The notes under the pieces: generated by a model
The model's input: the letters and a program-made list of their open reading frames with translations, nothing else
Told to the model about the DNA's origin: nothing
Databases searched by the model: none
Translations under genes and position numbers: made by a program
From: Alteromonas sp. MMG017
GTDB lineage: Bacteria > Pseudomonadota > Gammaproteobacteria > Enterobacterales > Alteromonadaceae
Assembly: GCF_018100795.1 (NCBI RefSeq)
Contig: NZ_JAGJDY010000014.1
Coordinates: 34,907 to 98,906, forward strand
DNA: 64,000 bases
Reading direction: 5' to 3'
In this document: positions 35,646 through 46,366 of the stretch, piece after piece
Numbering within the stretch: position 1 is the first letter of the stretch
How the letters are laid out: every line of letters begins with the position of its first letter

Positions 35646-37958
35646 ATGAGTGATGATCCGCATTATCAGCGCGAGAAAGAAAAGTACGAAAACCCGGTAG
35701 CAAGCCGGGAGTTTTTGATGAGTCTATTGAAAGAAGAAGACAAACCTATGTCTTTTCTTGAAATATGTACGGCAGTGAATGCCGAAGAAGAAGATGCCCG
35801 CATAGGCATTCAGCGCCGCCTTCGCGCCATGGAGCGAGAAGGGCAAGTGCAGTTCACCCGTCAAAAGAAGTATATTCTTCAAGATCAAGATGAGTTGTTC
35901 CGCGGTAAAGTGATTGGCCACCGAGATGGCTTCGGCTTTTTACGCCCCGAAGATAAAAGCGGTGACCTTTTCATTAGCGCAGGCCAAATGAAACTGTTTT
36001 TGCATGACGATATTGTAGAAGCGCGCGTAAGCGGTACTGACCGCCGTGGTCGTAAAGAAGCCTTTATTACGCAAGTGGTAGAACCTCGTTCAGAGCCAAT
36101 TGTTGGCCGCTACTTTGTAGAGCAAGGGTTTGGCATGGTTGTGCCAGATGACAGTCGCTTACAGTATGAAATTGTTATCCCACCTGAACATGTGCACGGC
36201 GCCCGCATGGGGCAAATAGTAGTGGTTGAGCTTACGCAGCGCCCACGCCGTAAAATGAGCCCAGTGGGTAAAATTGTTGAAGTACTAGGTGAACATATGG
36301 CACCTGGTATGGAAATAGAAATGGCGCTTCGCACCTTTGATATTCCGCATCAATGGCCTAAAGGCGTTACTAAGCAAGTTAAAAGCCTTACCGAACAAGT
36401 GCCCGATGAAGCAAAAGAAGGGCGAATCGATTTACGTCAGCTTCCTCTGGTAACCATTGATGGTGAAGATGCGCGTGATTTTGATGATGCCGTATATTGT
36501 GAACCGCTAGACGATGGTGGTTGGCAACTGTGGGTAGCTATTGCCGATGTCAGTTACTACGTACGAAATGGCACAGCACTAGATGATGAAGCCCAACAGC
36601 GAGGCAACTCGGTGTATTTCCCCGAGCAAGTTATACCTATGCTGCCGGAAGTGCTTTCTAACGGCTTGTGTTCACTGAACCCAGAAGTTGATCGCTTGTG
36701 TATGGTGTGCGAGATGACCATTACTGCGCAAGGTAAGTTAGATACTTACCAATTCTATGAAGCCGTAATGAATTCACACGCTCGCCTAACGTACACTAAG
36801 GTATGGCAAATATTGCAAGGCGACAAAGACTTGCATCAACGATATGAAGCACAGGTGCCGCATTTGCGACATCTTCACGATTTATATCGTTCATTGAAAA
36901 AAGCCCGTCAGCACCGCGGTGCTATCGAGTTCGAAACCCAAGAAAGTAAGTTTGTATTTAACGCACAGCGTAAAATTGAAAACATCGTGCCGCTTATCCG
37001 TAACGATGCTCACAAACTTATTGAAGAGTGCATGATTTTAGCGAACGTGAGTGCTGCACTTACATTGTCGGAAAATGAAGCACCTACATTATATCGAGTA
37101 CACGACAAACCAGACGCCGATAGGCTTACAGCCTTCACCAGCTACTTAGCTGAAATAGGTGTGCCGCACAAGATCACCGATGAAGCCTTACCGGCAGATT
37201 TCACCGACGTGGTATTAAAAACCCGTGGTCGCCCTGACGAAGAGCTTATTCAAACCATGTTGCTTCGTTCAATGAAGCAGGCTATTTATGATGGTGACAA
37301 CCTAGGCCACTTCGGCTTAGCGCTTGAAGCTTACGCGCACTTTACGTCGCCTATTCGTCGTTACCCTGATTTGGTAGTTCACCGCGCATTAAAAGGGATT
37401 ATTGCCAAGCAAAAAGGCAAAAATACGGTTTCAGGTGCAAAGAATTACACGGTTGAAGAAATTGAACAGCTAGGCGAACAATGCTCTATGACCGAACGTC
37501 GTGCCGACGATGCTACCCGTGATGTTGCAGACTGGCTTAAGTGTGAATTCATGCTTGACCACGTGGGTGACACTTTTGAAGGCGTAGTGAGTTCAGTAAC
37601 CAACTTTGGTTTGTTTGTTCGCTTAACTGAATATCACATTGACGGCCTAGTACATATTACTTCACTTGATGACGATTTCTATCACTACGACCAAGTTAAA
37701 CAAATACTGGCGGGTGAGTCGGGACATCGTCAATTTAGACTAGGCGATACCGTAGAAGTGAAAGTGGCTGCGGTTAACCTAGATGAAAGAAAGATTGATT
37801 TATTACTGGATAAGTCTATGCTGCGCGGCCCCGGCGGCAAGAAGGTTAAAGTAGCCAGTGCGAAAAAGCCGCCTAGAAATGCCAAGCGAGGCCCTAAAAA
37901 AGCTGCGCCTAAAGGCAAGGGGGCACCATCGCGTTCGAAGAAAGGGGGTAAGCGTTAA
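35646..37958 (+). CDS. rnr: Ribonuclease R
   Basis: Processive 3'-5' exoribonuclease that degrades structured RNA, including rRNA and mRNA. About 770 residues: N-terminal winged-helix and cold-shock domains, the RNB catalytic domain with [12 protein letters not shown] near residue 273 (metal-binding aspartates), an S1 domain from about 641, and a Lys/Arg-rich tail. ATG 35646 gives [17 protein letters not shown], matching the family start; an in-frame ATG at 35613 would add 11 residues and cannot be excluded, as both ribosome sites are weak. The stop codon overlaps the rlmB start (TAATG). Confidence 0.96.
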   Translation: MSDDPHYQREKEKYENPVASREFLMSLLKEEDKPMSFLEICTAVNAEEEDARIGIQRRLRAMEREGQVQFTRQKKYILQDQDELFRGKVIGHRDGFGFLRPEDKSGDLFISAGQMKLFLHDDIVEARVSGTDRRGRKEAFITQVVEPRSEPIVGRYFVEQGFGMVVPDDSRLQYEIVIPPEHVHGARMGQIVVVELTQRPRRKMSPVGKIVEVLGEHMAPGMEIEMALRTFDIPHQWPKGVTKQVKSLTEQVPDEAKEGRIDLRQLPLVTIDGEDARDFDDAVYCEPLDDGGWQLWVAIADVSYYVRNGTALDDEAQQRGNSVYFPEQVIPMLPEVLSNGLCSLNPEVDRLCMVCEMTITAQGKLDTYQFYEAVMNSHARLTYTKVWQILQGDKDLHQRYEAQVPHLRHLHDLYRSLKKARQHRGAIEFETQESKFVFNAQRKIENIVPLIRNDAHKLIEECMILANVSAALTLSENEAPTLYRVHDKPDADRLTAFTSYLAEIGVPHKITDEALPADFTDVVLKTRGRPDEELIQTMLLRSMKQAIYDGDNLGHFGLALEAYAHFTSPIRRYPDLVVHRALKGIIAKQKGKNTVSGAKNYTVEEIEQLGEQCSMTERRADDATRDVADWLKCEFMLDHVGDTFEGVVSSVTNFGLFVRLTEYHIDGLVHITSLDDDFYHYDQVKQILAGESGHRQFRLGDTVEVKVAAVNLDERKIDLLLDKSMLRGPGGKKVKVASAKKPPRNAKRGPKKAAPKGKGAPSRSKKGGKR

Positions 37959-38695
37959 TGGCACAGCAAGAATGGTTATATGGTTTACATGCAATGCAGT
38001 CGGTTCTAGAACAAGAACCAGAGCGTGTAATGGAAGTGATGGTATTAAAAGGCCGTAATGATGAGCGTTTAACTAATATTGTTAATCAAGCACGTCGTTT
38101 TGGTATATCAGTACAGTTTTGTCAGCGTAAAGCACTAGACGACAAAGTTAACGGCGAACAGCATCAAGGCGTCGTAGCCAGAGCGAAGCCCGCTCGTGTT
38201 ATGGATGAAGCTGACCTAGATAGAATTCTAGATAAAGAAAGTAAGCCTTTATTGTTAGTACTTGACGGTATAACCGACCCGCATAACCTAGGCGCCTGTT
38301 TGCGTACTGCTGATGGTGCTGGTGTGCATGCGGTGGTAGTACCAAAAGATAAATCGGCTAGCCTTAATGGCACCGTGCGCAAAGTTGCATGTGGAGCCGC
38401 GGAAGTTATTCCACTTATTCAAGTCACTAACTTGGCCCGCACGTTAAAGCACCTACAAGACAAAGGTTTATGGATTGTGGGTACGGCGGGTGAAACCGAC
38501 AAAACCCTTTACGATATAAAACTAGATGGCCCAACTGCATTAGTGATGGGCGCTGAAGGTAAAGGCATGCGCAGGTTAACGAAAGAAACCTGCGATGAAT
38601 TAGTGAAGTTGCCTATGGCAGGTAGTGTAAGTAGCCTGAATGTATCGGTAGCCACTGGTGTTTGCTTGTACGAGATAGTGCGACAACGTGGCTAA
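37958..38695 (+). CDS. rlmB: 23S rRNA (guanosine-2'-O-)-methyltransferase
   Basis: 245-residue SPOUT/TrmH-family enzyme that methylates Gm2251 of 23S rRNA in the peptidyl-transferase P loop. The three SPOUT motifs are visible: [23 protein letters not shown] and [10 protein letters not shown]; the N-terminal 75 residues are the L30e-like RNA-binding domain. It overlaps rnr by one base, the conserved rnr-rlmB pair. Confidence 0.96.
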   Translation: MAQQEWLYGLHAMQSVLEQEPERVMEVMVLKGRNDERLTNIVNQARRFGISVQFCQRKALDDKVNGEQHQGVVARAKPARVMDEADLDRILDKESKPLLLVLDGITDPHNLGACLRTADGAGVHAVVVPKDKSASLNGTVRKVACGAAEVIPLIQVTNLARTLKHLQDKGLWIVGTAGETDKTLYDIKLDGPTALVMGAEGKGMRRLTKETCDELVKLPMAGSVSSLNVSVATGVCLYEIVRQRG

Positions 38696-38768
38696 CGAGC
38701 CTTAATTTAGTAGGTATGCAACTCGTCACTATATAAGTATTCGCTACAGACTTATTCGCAAAACACAG

Positions 38769-38804
38769 AAGCCGTTAACGTATTCGTTAGCGGCTTTTTC
38801 GTTT
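38769..38804 (+). terminator. Terminator of rnr-rlmB
   Basis: AGCCGTTAACG pairs with CGTTAGCGGCT (one G-U pair, TATT loop) followed by TTTTTCGTTTTTT. Confidence 0.9.
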
Positions 38805-39222
38805 TTTGAAAAACACTAAGTAGAAAGTAAAATTAGTTAGTTGATATTTAAGCTTTATTAATTACTTAATTCATATTTGCTTACAAATTGAGACTTTACG
38901 CCCGAACCACACGCCACGCCTGCATTTACTAAAATTCCAACATTACTTAAGCACAATCCATTCTGCAACTTACGTATATATTTTGAACGTGAGGAACATT
39001 TCGTAATACTTAACTCATTGATTCTATGTTTAATAGTTAAACGGTGCGCATTTGATGTTTTACTGAATGCCACAACAAAAGGCATGTGGGCCGTTTGCGA
39101 ATTTGAGCATGGAGTGCTTTCGTAGGAAGTAGCGTTTGCCCTGAATGTCTATTAATAACAACGAAGTTTCAAAAACGCTGTAAAGCGTTGAAACACGACA
39201 AGACAGATAACAGGAAATAATA
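38805..39222. other. AT-rich intergenic region before the subtilase gene
   Basis: 418 nt without a convincing gene. It contains a short hairpin AACGCT/AGCGTT (about 39171-39188) in the presumed leader of the subtilase gene. A 75-codon frame on the minus strand lacks a ribosome site and recognisable content and was not called. Confidence 0.6.
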
Positions 39223-40917
39223 GTGAATATGAAACACACAAGTATATCAGCCATCGCCCTTGCAGTATCTGTAGGGTTGGTAAGTCACGCTGCAACAGCA
39301 GCAATAACGAAAAATACGACAGCGACAAACACAACCAATGCGCCAGTCAAAGTTGAAGAGAAAAAAGCGTCGCTTCAATCTTTACTCGGTAAACGACTGG
39401 TTCTAAAGGGCGAGTCTGCACAAGAAAAACAGCGGTATATTATTAAATTCAAAGAAACATTAACGACAGATGTTATTAGCAATGCCAGTAGCAGTAAATC
39501 TGGCTCATCTGAGCTAGTTCAAGCCACTAAGTCTACCGTAAAGCGACCTTTTGAAGTGCAATCTGCCCGCAGTGAAATACAAAAGGTGGGAGGAGATGTT
39601 CGTAAAGAGCTTGGAAAGCATCGCATGATGGCGGCGTCTTTAAGCCGCAGTGCGCTTAATAAATTGCGTAACAATGCAAATGTAGAAAGTATTGAAGTAG
39701 ATGTAAAACGAACACCTATGGCGCAAACTACTCCTTATGGTTACACCATGGTTCAAGCCAATCAGCTTTCGCAAGCAGATACTACCGCTCGCCGTGTATG
39801 TGTTATCGACACAGGGTACAACCTAGGGCATCCGGATTTACCTGGCACCAATGATGGTGTTACCGGTCAGGCGAATAATAGTGCGGTGGGGAATTGGTAT
39901 AACGATGGCAACGGTCATGGTACCCATGTTGCTGGCACTATTGCCGCCTATGACAATAGTGAAGGAGTTATTGGTGTTTACCCTGGCGTGAATCTGCATA
40001 TTGTTAAAATATTCAATGACAATGGCGATTGGACCTACGCCTCTGATCTTATTGATGCCATTTCACAGTGTCAAAGTGCGGGGGCTAACGTGGTAAACAT
40101 GAGCTTAGGTGGCGGCAGCGCTTCTACAACCGAGCAAAACGCAATGCAAAGCTTTACCGATGATGGCTTGTTACTCGTCGCTGCGGCAGGTAACGCAGGT
40201 ACGAGTGCGAAATCATATCCTGCCTCTTATGATGCAGTAATGTCGGTTGCCGCTGTAGATTCAAATGAAAATAGAGCAAGCTACAGTCAGTACAATGACC
40301 AAGTTGAAATAGCCGCACCCGGTAGTGCCGTTTATTCAACATATCCCACAGACACCTATGCTTCTTTAAGTGGAACGTCAATGGCTACCCCACACGTTGC
40401 AGGTGGCGCGGCCTTGGTGTGGAGTTACTTCCCACAGTGCTCAAATACGCAGATACGTAATGCATTAACATCGGCGGCCGAAGATAAGGGCGCAAATGGA
40501 CGTGATAACTTGTACGGTTTTGGGCTTATGCAACTTGAGGATGCCTACAGCTACCTGAACACTAATGGGTGCGGCGGCGGTGGCGGTTCAGATCCAGGTA
40601 CCGACCCAACCGTTGAGCCTGTATCAGGTCAGCTTACCGGACTATCTGCATCACAAAGTAACTGGAATCGCTATACATGGACCATTCCTGAAGGCGTGAC
40701 TACCATGACAGTGCAAACATCTGGCGGTAGCGGTGATGCAGACTTGTACATGAAGTTTGGTTCTCAGCCAGAAACCAATGACTTTGACTGCCGTCCTTAC
40801 GAGAATGGTAATAATGAAGTGTGTACGTTCCAAGCACCTGCTGCAGGCACGTGGCATATTGGAATTCGTGCTTACACGACATACAGTGGCGTAACGTTAT
40901 CGTATTCGTATGAATAG
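39223..40917 (+). CDS. Secreted subtilisin-like serine protease (S8) with PPC domain
   Basis: 564 residues: signal peptide (cut near ATAAI), an I9-like propeptide (about 60-165) and an S8 catalytic domain with Asp196 (CVIDTGYN), His232 (NGHGTHVAG), oxyanion Asn in AAAGNAG and Ser386 (SGTSMATPHVAG). A Gly-rich linker leads to a pre-peptidase C-terminal (PPC) domain from about 465, typical of type II-secreted marine proteases. GTG 39223 is chosen because AGGA lies 7 nt upstream; ATG 39229 is two codons later. Function: extracellular protein digestion. Confidence 0.95.
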   Translation: MNMKHTSISAIALAVSVGLVSHAATAAITKNTTATNTTNAPVKVEEKKASLQSLLGKRLVLKGESAQEKQRYIIKFKETLTTDVISNASSSKSGSSELVQATKSTVKRPFEVQSARSEIQKVGGDVRKELGKHRMMAASLSRSALNKLRNNANVESIEVDVKRTPMAQTTPYGYTMVQANQLSQADTTARRVCVIDTGYNLGHPDLPGTNDGVTGQANNSAVGNWYNDGNGHGTHVAGTIAAYDNSEGVIGVYPGVNLHIVKIFNDNGDWTYASDLIDAISQCQSAGANVVNMSLGGGSASTTEQNAMQSFTDDGLLLVAAAGNAGTSAKSYPASYDAVMSVAAVDSNENRASYSQYNDQVEIAAPGSAVYSTYPTDTYASLSGTSMATPHVAGGAALVWSYFPQCSNTQIRNALTSAAEDKGANGRDNLYGFGLMQLEDAYSYLNTNGCGGGGGSDPGTDPTVEPVSGQLTGLSASQSNWNRYTWTIPEGVTTMTVQTSGGSGDADLYMKFGSQPETNDFDCRPYENGNNEVCTFQAPAAGTWHIGIRAYTTYSGVTLSYSYE

Positions 40918-40943
40918 ATAGTTAGCCCACAAATACAATGCTC

Positions 40944-40981
40944 GCCCCTATTACCTGATGAGAGGTAATAGGGGCTTTTTT
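40944..40981 (+). terminator. Terminator of the subtilase gene
   Basis: A perfect 13-bp stem (40944-40956 with 40963-40975) with loop GATGAG is followed by six T residues. Confidence 0.95.
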
Positions 40982-41036
40982 GTATAAAAAGACAAAATAC
41001 TTTTGTCGTGAATTGTCAGCTTTGTAAAGGCAGCGT

Positions 41037-41094
41037 AAAGGTGTGAACTATAACAAGCTTTGTAGTGCCATACGGCAGTATAGTTCACGCCTTT
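41037..41094. promoter_or_regulatory. Long inverted repeat upstream of the lipoprotein gene
   Basis: Arms at 41037-41052 and 41079-41094 are 16 nt long and pair throughout with one G-U (AAAGGTGTGAACTATA with TATAGTTCACGCCTTT), around a 26-nt spacer that holds a second short hairpin (TGCC/GGCA). It ends 55 nt before ATG 41150 and lacks a T run, so it is more likely an operator or structured leader than a terminator. Confidence 0.55.
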
Positions 41095-41149
41095 CTGGGC
41101 AGTGTAACTCCCTTCAAACAATCACGAATTTAGTAAGGACGTTCAGTAT

Positions 41150-42526
41150 ATGCAATTTCAATTTCCGGCTTGGTTACGAAACGTAGCTATCGGTCTGGTG
41201 GCTATTTCAGGGCTAGCTGCTTGTGGCGGCTCTGACAGCAGCTCCGATTACTCGTATGCTTATATACAATTCTATAATGCTTCACCAAATGGTGCGAATG
41301 TAGAAATGCGAGAAGTCGATGGAGATAGCTTTGGCTCTGCGCAATATGGTGATACTACCGCGATGTACTCAATGGACAACGGTGAAATTGAACTAGAGTT
41401 CATTCGCACCGACTCAGATGACCAAGAAGTGCTTATTGATACTTACACCGTAAACCTTAAAAACGGTGACAAGCGTCTTATCGTAATGAGTGGCGATTTT
41501 GAATCACCCATTATCAGCGATTACAGCTATACCCGTGAAACGCTAGAAGACCATTTCAGGTTATTCGCATTGTCTGTAACTATTGATGAAGGTTCTTACG
41601 ACTTCTATTTAGCCGAATCAGGCGACCCATTCGAAGCTGCAAACTTCTTAGGCACAGTAACTGCGTCTGAAATGATTGAGTTTGATTACTGGGATCCAGA
41701 TGATGACAGCGATTACTTTGACGAAGATGAGTACACTATTTACCTAACAGAGCCGGGTAGCACAGAAGTTATATTTGAATCTCAGACACTAGACTTTGCT
41801 TACGAGACTGAATACCTACTTACTATGCGTGATGTAAGTGGTGCAATTCAATCAGGTTTAGTTGTAGATACTATCTTGAATTCATCTTCAGTGACTGCAT
41901 TAACCGACGTTGAAGCCGATTCTCAATACCGTATATATAACTCGACCAATATTACTACAGCACTTGATGTGACCTTTGGTGGTAACACAGATGAAGAAGA
42001 TGTTGCTTTTTCTCTGGATGCGGGTGAGTTATCTGAATTCACTGAAATTGGATACGGTGATTACCGCGTAACGGTCACAGATTCATCTGGTGAAGCTACA
42101 ACGCTAAGCAATAAACTTATCACCTTGAACCAAGGTGAGAGCAAAGCAATTTTAATCTATGAAAAAGCAGGTGCACTTGGCGCGGTTACATTCGTAGAAA
42201 GTGGTCTGCCTCAAGCGTACGATAAAACTGTAAACTTCATTAACTTGGTTGAAGACTTTGATGATGTGGATTTCTATCTTGTGCGTAACGATGAAACTAT
42301 CGATACCGCAGAATACGATCTTCAAAACCTTGAATTCGGCGAAACAGACAGTGAAGTATTACCGTCTGATTACTACGAAATCATTGCCGTTTACGAAGAT
42401 GATAACGAAGAGCAAATTCTATTAGATCGCACAGCATTGTTCGGATTTAACGAAGAAGAGAACTATATTGTTACAGTAGAGCCAGCAGATACTGCAACAG
42501 GCTATGAAATTAACATTTTGTATTAA
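41150..42526 (+). CDS. DUF4397-like lipoprotein
   Basis: 458 residues with a lipobox LAAC (Cys25) followed by GGSDSSSDY. The mature part is strongly acidic and built of repeated beta-sandwich-like segments beginning YIQFYNASPNGANVEM, SQYRIYNSTNITTALDV and KTVNFINLVEDFDDVDFYLV, a pattern reminiscent of DUF4397 repeats. Probably an envelope-anchored protein; function unknown. AAGGA lies about 10 nt before the ATG. Confidence 0.8.
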   Translation: MQFQFPAWLRNVAIGLVAISGLAACGGSDSSSDYSYAYIQFYNASPNGANVEMREVDGDSFGSAQYGDTTAMYSMDNGEIELEFIRTDSDDQEVLIDTYTVNLKNGDKRLIVMSGDFESPIISDYSYTRETLEDHFRLFALSVTIDEGSYDFYLAESGDPFEAANFLGTVTASEMIEFDYWDPDDDSDYFDEDEYTIYLTEPGSTEVIFESQTLDFAYETEYLLTMRDVSGAIQSGLVVDTILNSSSVTALTDVEADSQYRIYNSTNITTALDVTFGGNTDEEDVAFSLDAGELSEFTEIGYGDYRVTVTDSSGEATTLSNKLITLNQGESKAILIYEKAGALGAVTFVESGLPQAYDKTVNFINLVEDFDDVDFYLVRNDETIDTAEYDLQNLEFGETDSEVLPSDYYEIIAVYEDDNEEQILLDRTALFGFNEEENYIVTVEPADTATGYEINILY

Positions 42527-42600
42527 TCACTTATGTGAAAACTATACTAATTGCTAATGCCGGTATGCTTTCAATACCGAGAGTTTAAGTTACCTTTTAA

Positions 42601-42633
42601 AAAGACTATTACTTTTCTGTAATGGTCTTTTTT
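42601..42633 (+). terminator. Terminator after the DUF4397-like lipoprotein gene
   Basis: AAAGACTATTAC pairs with GTAATGGTCTTT (one G-U) around TTTTCT, followed by a T run. Confidence 0.88.
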
Positions 42634-42669
42634 GCCTTAAGGGCCTTTATAAGAGGGGCTTAAATCCTC

Positions 42670-44757
42670 ATGAGTATAATTAAAGATCTTCACCAAATTA
42701 CCACCGATGGGGCATTGTCCTTCAGTGAAAAAGTTCGGCGATTGCTAGAAATTGGCACGGAAGTGTTAGGCCTTGAAACCGGCATTGTTAGCTATGTACA
42801 TAATGGCACATACACGGTGGTGCAAGCCATTTCCCCGTTGAATGAAATTGTCAATGGCGCTGAATTTCCCCTATCTGACACGTATTGCGCTGACACCGTA
42901 AATGCAAATGGCATTGTGGCCTACAACGACGTAGACGTTATGCCAGGCAATAGCCACCCTTGCTATGCGCTCTACACATTAAAAAGCTACTTAGCTACCC
43001 CTATACATGTGAATGCTGCTTTATATGGCACACTAAACTTCTCTTCTACTTCCTCGAAGGGCGACGGATTCACAGCGTTAGATTATGACTATTTACTGCT
43101 ACTTGCCGATTGGATAGGGGCGGAAGTGGCGCGTGAACAAGCGTTAAGCGAAATCATATCTCAGAAAAATGCTTTAGAAGAACAAAATGCGCTGTTAAAC
43201 CAGATCACTGAATTGGCGGGCGTCGGCACGTGGGAGCTCGATTTAGAGATGAACTCGCTTAAGTGGTCTGCATCTCTAAAGCGCATGTTACAAATAAACG
43301 AAAAACAAGAGATAACCCCATCCCATGCACTTAAGTTCATGGCTAACAAAAAAGTGCGAAATGTATACGAATCTAAAATGGAAGAAATTGCCATAACCGG
43401 TAATGATTGGGCTTATGAGTTCGAGGTAATTACCGATGGGGGAGAAAAACGGTGGTTAGAAAGTCGTGCGCATCCCATTATGAAAAATGGAACTTGCCAA
43501 AAAATCATCGGAGCAACACGGGATATAACCGAGCGATTTAACACCACCCAATCGTTGAAGCAAAAAACTGCGATTGCAGAGCAAGCCCTTAAAGCGCGTA
43601 GTGAGTTCCTGGCGAACATGAGCCATGAAATACGAACCCCCATTCATGGTGTACAAGGCATGCTCGAAACCCTTTGTAGTACATCGCTTAACGAAAAACA
43701 GAAAGAGTATACCCATGTTGCTATGCGCAGCTCAGAATCGTTGCTCAACATAGTGAATGATATTTTAGATTTCTCAAAAATCGATTCAGGGCATATGACC
43801 TATGATGTTGAGCCAGTAAATTTGAAAGAGTTAATCGAGCAACAAGTGCCTATGTTCAGGCGTTTGGCTGATAAAAAGGGAATTGAATTTATCACCGAAA
43901 CGGCGGCTGTTTCAGATACGTTGTTCCTCGCTGATTCGTTAAGGCTAAGCCAGATTCTAATGAACCTTATCAATAACGCGGTGAAGTTCACCGAAGAAGG
44001 TTCCATTAAAATTAGTACGCGATGTACAAAATATGGTGCGGGTCGCTATAGAGTTAAGTTAATAGTAACGGATACGGGTATTGGGATTAGTGAAGAGCAG
44101 CAAAAAGTTATCTTTTCCCCCTTTCTGCAAGCCGAAGAGTCAACACAGCGACGTTTTGGCGGCACAGGTTTAGGATTAGCCATAGTGAACAATATTGTTG
44201 AGCATTATGATGGCAACGTCGAAGTATCAAGTGCGATTGGAGAAGGCGCGCGATTTATCGTGACCATGACTTTAGATTGTGCAAATGCCGGGGCATTGAA
44301 AGAAAAAACTATCGCGGCCAATAGGGCCACGCCGCTTTGCAAAAGGGTGTTGTCAGAATCACGGGTATTAGTAGTTGAAGATAACGAAATAAATCAGATA
44401 GTCATTAAAGAGCAACTAAAAGAAATTGGCGTGTCGGTAGAGCTTGCCAACAATGGTGCTTTAGGCCTCGCAAAGGTGAAAAGTGCTATAGCAAGGAAAA
44501 AGCCATACGATCTTATCTTCATGGATTGCCACATGCCGGTGATGGATGGGTTAACTGCCACGAAAGAAATTAGAGAGTTAGGTGAAACAATACCTATCAT
44601 TGCACTCACTGCAAACGCGCTGAGTGGAGAAAAGGAAAAGTGTTTACGAGCAGGAATGGATGACTTTATATCAAAACCTGTAGGCGTTTCGCGGTTAGGC
44701 GACTGTATTAACTATCACTTGTCTTATAAACAGGAGAGGTTTAAAGATCCTGCTTGA
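42670..44757 (+). CDS. Soluble hybrid histidine kinase (GAF-PAS-HK-receiver)
   Basis: 695 residues without membrane helices. A GAF domain (about 15-155), PAS fold (about 180-300), HisKA with His319 (MSHEIRTPIHG), HATPase motifs (DTGIGI, GGTGLGLAIV) and a C-terminal receiver with Asp619 (FMDCHMPVMDG). It should sense a cytoplasmic signal through GAF or PAS and pass phosphate to its receiver, then to an unlinked phosphotransfer protein. It lies immediately upstream of the ribosomal operon promoter, a place normally held by S10-operon genes. Confidence 0.92.
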   Translation: MSIIKDLHQITTDGALSFSEKVRRLLEIGTEVLGLETGIVSYVHNGTYTVVQAISPLNEIVNGAEFPLSDTYCADTVNANGIVAYNDVDVMPGNSHPCYALYTLKSYLATPIHVNAALYGTLNFSSTSSKGDGFTALDYDYLLLLADWIGAEVAREQALSEIISQKNALEEQNALLNQITELAGVGTWELDLEMNSLKWSASLKRMLQINEKQEITPSHALKFMANKKVRNVYESKMEEIAITGNDWAYEFEVITDGGEKRWLESRAHPIMKNGTCQKIIGATRDITERFNTTQSLKQKTAIAEQALKARSEFLANMSHEIRTPIHGVQGMLETLCSTSLNEKQKEYTHVAMRSSESLLNIVNDILDFSKIDSGHMTYDVEPVNLKELIEQQVPMFRRLADKKGIEFITETAAVSDTLFLADSLRLSQILMNLINNAVKFTEEGSIKISTRCTKYGAGRYRVKLIVTDTGIGISEEQQKVIFSPFLQAEESTQRRFGGTGLGLAIVNNIVEHYDGNVEVSSAIGEGARFIVTMTLDCANAGALKEKTIAANRATPLCKRVLSESRVLVVEDNEINQIVIKEQLKEIGVSVELANNGALGLAKVKSAIARKKPYDLIFMDCHMPVMDGLTATKEIRELGETIPIIALTANALSGEKEKCLRAGMDDFISKPVGVSRLGDCINYHLSYKQERFKDPA

Positions 44758-44777
44758 TAACCAACATTTGGTTATCT

Positions 44778-44801
44778 GCCCCGGCTATGCTGGGGCTTTT
44801 T
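44778..44801 (+). terminator. Terminator after the hybrid kinase
   Basis: GCCCCGGC pairs with GCTGGGGC (one G-U) around TAT, followed by TTTTT. It insulates the ribosomal operon from the kinase gene. Confidence 0.9.
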
Positions 44802-44989
44802 ATTGGTGTGTTATGAATGTACATTAAATCACAAGACAAACTGTAAAATCTTGCGTATAATCCGCATCAGTTTCTGGCACTATTCATGTCATGTGTCATG
44901 CGACCCCCTCGCATTTCAGAAACGATTTACTTAATTTCCCCATCGATTAAAAATAATCCAATTTAACGCTATCTCTAGCTCAAAATTTC

Positions 44990-45009
44990 TGTTATAGTTT
45001 CGCGCCCTT
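44990..45009 (+). promoter_or_regulatory. Candidate stringent-type promoter of the rplN operon
   Basis: TGTTATAGT is an extended -10; the discriminator TTCGCGCCC is GC-rich as in rRNA and ribosomal-protein promoters repressed by ppGpp. Transcription would start near 45005, giving a leader of about 98 nt before rplN, with a small hairpin GACTC/GAGTC at 45066-45079. No good -35 is visible. Confidence 0.6.
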
Positions 45010-45102
45010 TTTATGGGGGTATGTATATAAATTCAACAATGTTTGTTGGGTTTAGCAGCAATAACGACTCGGCAGAGTCTCATAATAGAGCGGAGCACTA
45101 AC

Positions 45103-45471
45103 ATGATCCAAATGCAAACTAACCTGGACGTTGCAGACAACAGCGGCGCTCGCAGGGTTCAGTGTATTAAGGTTCTTGGTGGCTCGCATCGCCGTTATGC
45201 AGGTATCGGTGACATCATCAAAGTTACTGTGAAGGAAGCAATTCCTCGCGGTAAAGTTAAAAAAGGTGACGTACTGAATGCAGTGGTGGTGCGTACTAGA
45301 AAAGGCGTTCGTCGTGCAGATGGTTCATCCATTCGTTTTGACGGCAACGCAGCTGTTTTGCTTAACGCAAACAAGCAACCAATTGGTACGCGTATCTTTG
45401 GACCGGTAACCCGTGAGTTGAGAAGTGAAAACTTCATGAAAATCATCTCATTGGCCCCAGAGGTACTATAA
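45103..45471 (+). CDS. rplN: 50S ribosomal protein L14
   Basis: 122 residues, the standard L14 length, with [17 protein letters not shown] and the C-terminal IISLAPEVL. Binds 23S rRNA and contacts L19 and the 30S subunit. ATG 45103 is set by CGGAG 7 nt upstream. It is the first gene of the spc operon here; the usual upstream rpsQ is missing and a promoter precedes it instead. Confidence 0.98.
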   Translation: MIQMQTNLDVADNSGARRVQCIKVLGGSHRRYAGIGDIIKVTVKEAIPRGKVKKGDVLNAVVVRTRKGVRRADGSSIRFDGNAAVLLNANKQPIGTRIFGPVTRELRSENFMKIISLAPEVL

Positions 45472-45483
45472 GGAGTCACGATA

Positions 45484-45798
45484 ATGGCTAATAAAATTCG
45501 TCGTGATGATGAAGTAGTCGTATTAGCGGGTAAAGACAAAGGCAAACAAGGCAAAGTCCTTAAAGTGCTTATTGCTGATAACCGTGTAATTATAGAAGGT
45601 GTTAATCTTATCAAGAAGCACACTAAGCCAAACCCTCAATTGGGTGTAGCTGGTGGAATTGTTGAGAAAGAAGCTTCTATTCACGTTTCTAATGTTGCGA
45701 TTGTTAACCCGGCAACGGGCAAAGCAGATCGCGTTGGTTTCCGTTTCGAAGATGAGAAGAAAGTACGTTTCTTCAAATCTAACGGCGAACTTGTTTAA
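45484..45798 (+). CDS. rplX: 50S ribosomal protein L24
   Basis: 104 residues with the N-terminal KOW motif ([18 protein letters not shown]). L24 initiates 50S assembly by binding the 5' end of 23S rRNA. It begins 12 nt after rplN, with AGGAG in the gap. Confidence 0.98.
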   Translation: MANKIRRDDEVVVLAGKDKGKQGKVLKVLIADNRVIIEGVNLIKKHTKPNPQLGVAGGIVEKEASIHVSNVAIVNPATGKADRVGFRFEDEKKVRFFKSNGELV

Positions 45799-45815
45799 TT
45801 ATATTGGAGAGTACG

Positions 45816-46355
45816 ATGGCGAAACTGCATGATTTCTATAAAGAAACAGTAGTAGCTGAACTTGCTAAGCAGTTCGGGTACAAAAGCGTCATGCAAGTCC
45901 CTCGGATTGAAAAAATCACTCTAAACATGGGTTTAGGTGAAGCAATTGCTGACAAGAAGGTGCTTGAGAATGCTCAAGCTGACATGGCGGCTATCGCCGG
46001 TCAGAAGCCGATTGTTACAGTTGCTAGAAGATCAGTAGCGGGCTTTAAAATCCGTGAAGGTTATCCGATTGGCTGTAAAGTAACCTTACGCGGCGAGCGT
46101 ATGTGGGAATTCCTTGAGCGTTTGATTTCAATCGCTATCCCACGAGTTCGCGACTTCCGTGGTTTGAACCCTAAGTCATTCGACGGTCGTGGTAACTACA
46201 GCATGGGCGTGCGTGAGCAAATCATTTTCCCTGAAATCGATTTCGATAAAGTGGATAAAGTTCGTGGTATGGATATTACTATCACTACCAGTGCGGACTC
46301 AAATGAAGAAGCACGTGCTCTGCTGGACGCGTTCAACTTCCCATTTAAAAAGTAG
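45816..46355 (+). CDS. rplE: 50S ribosomal protein L5
   Basis: 179 residues, the family length. Conserved [11 protein letters not shown] and [20 protein letters not shown] are present. L5 binds 5S rRNA and forms part of the central protuberance. ATG 45816, with GGAGAG upstream, gives the family start [10 protein letters not shown]; an earlier in-frame GTG at 45804 does not. In E. coli this start region is the S8 repression site, which I could not verify here. Confidence 0.98.
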   Translation: MAKLHDFYKETVVAELAKQFGYKSVMQVPRIEKITLNMGLGEAIADKKVLENAQADMAAIAGQKPIVTVARRSVAGFKIREGYPIGCKVTLRGERMWEFLERLISIAIPRVRDFRGLNPKSFDGRGNYSMGVREQIIFPEIDFDKVDKVRGMDITITTSADSNEEARALLDAFNFPFKK

Positions 46356-46366
46356 GGTGTAGGGTT

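Noticed and set aside
38858..39085. 75-codon minus-strand frame between rlmB and the subtilase gene
   Set aside because: No ribosome site, no recognisable domain and AT-rich surroundings; likely chance.
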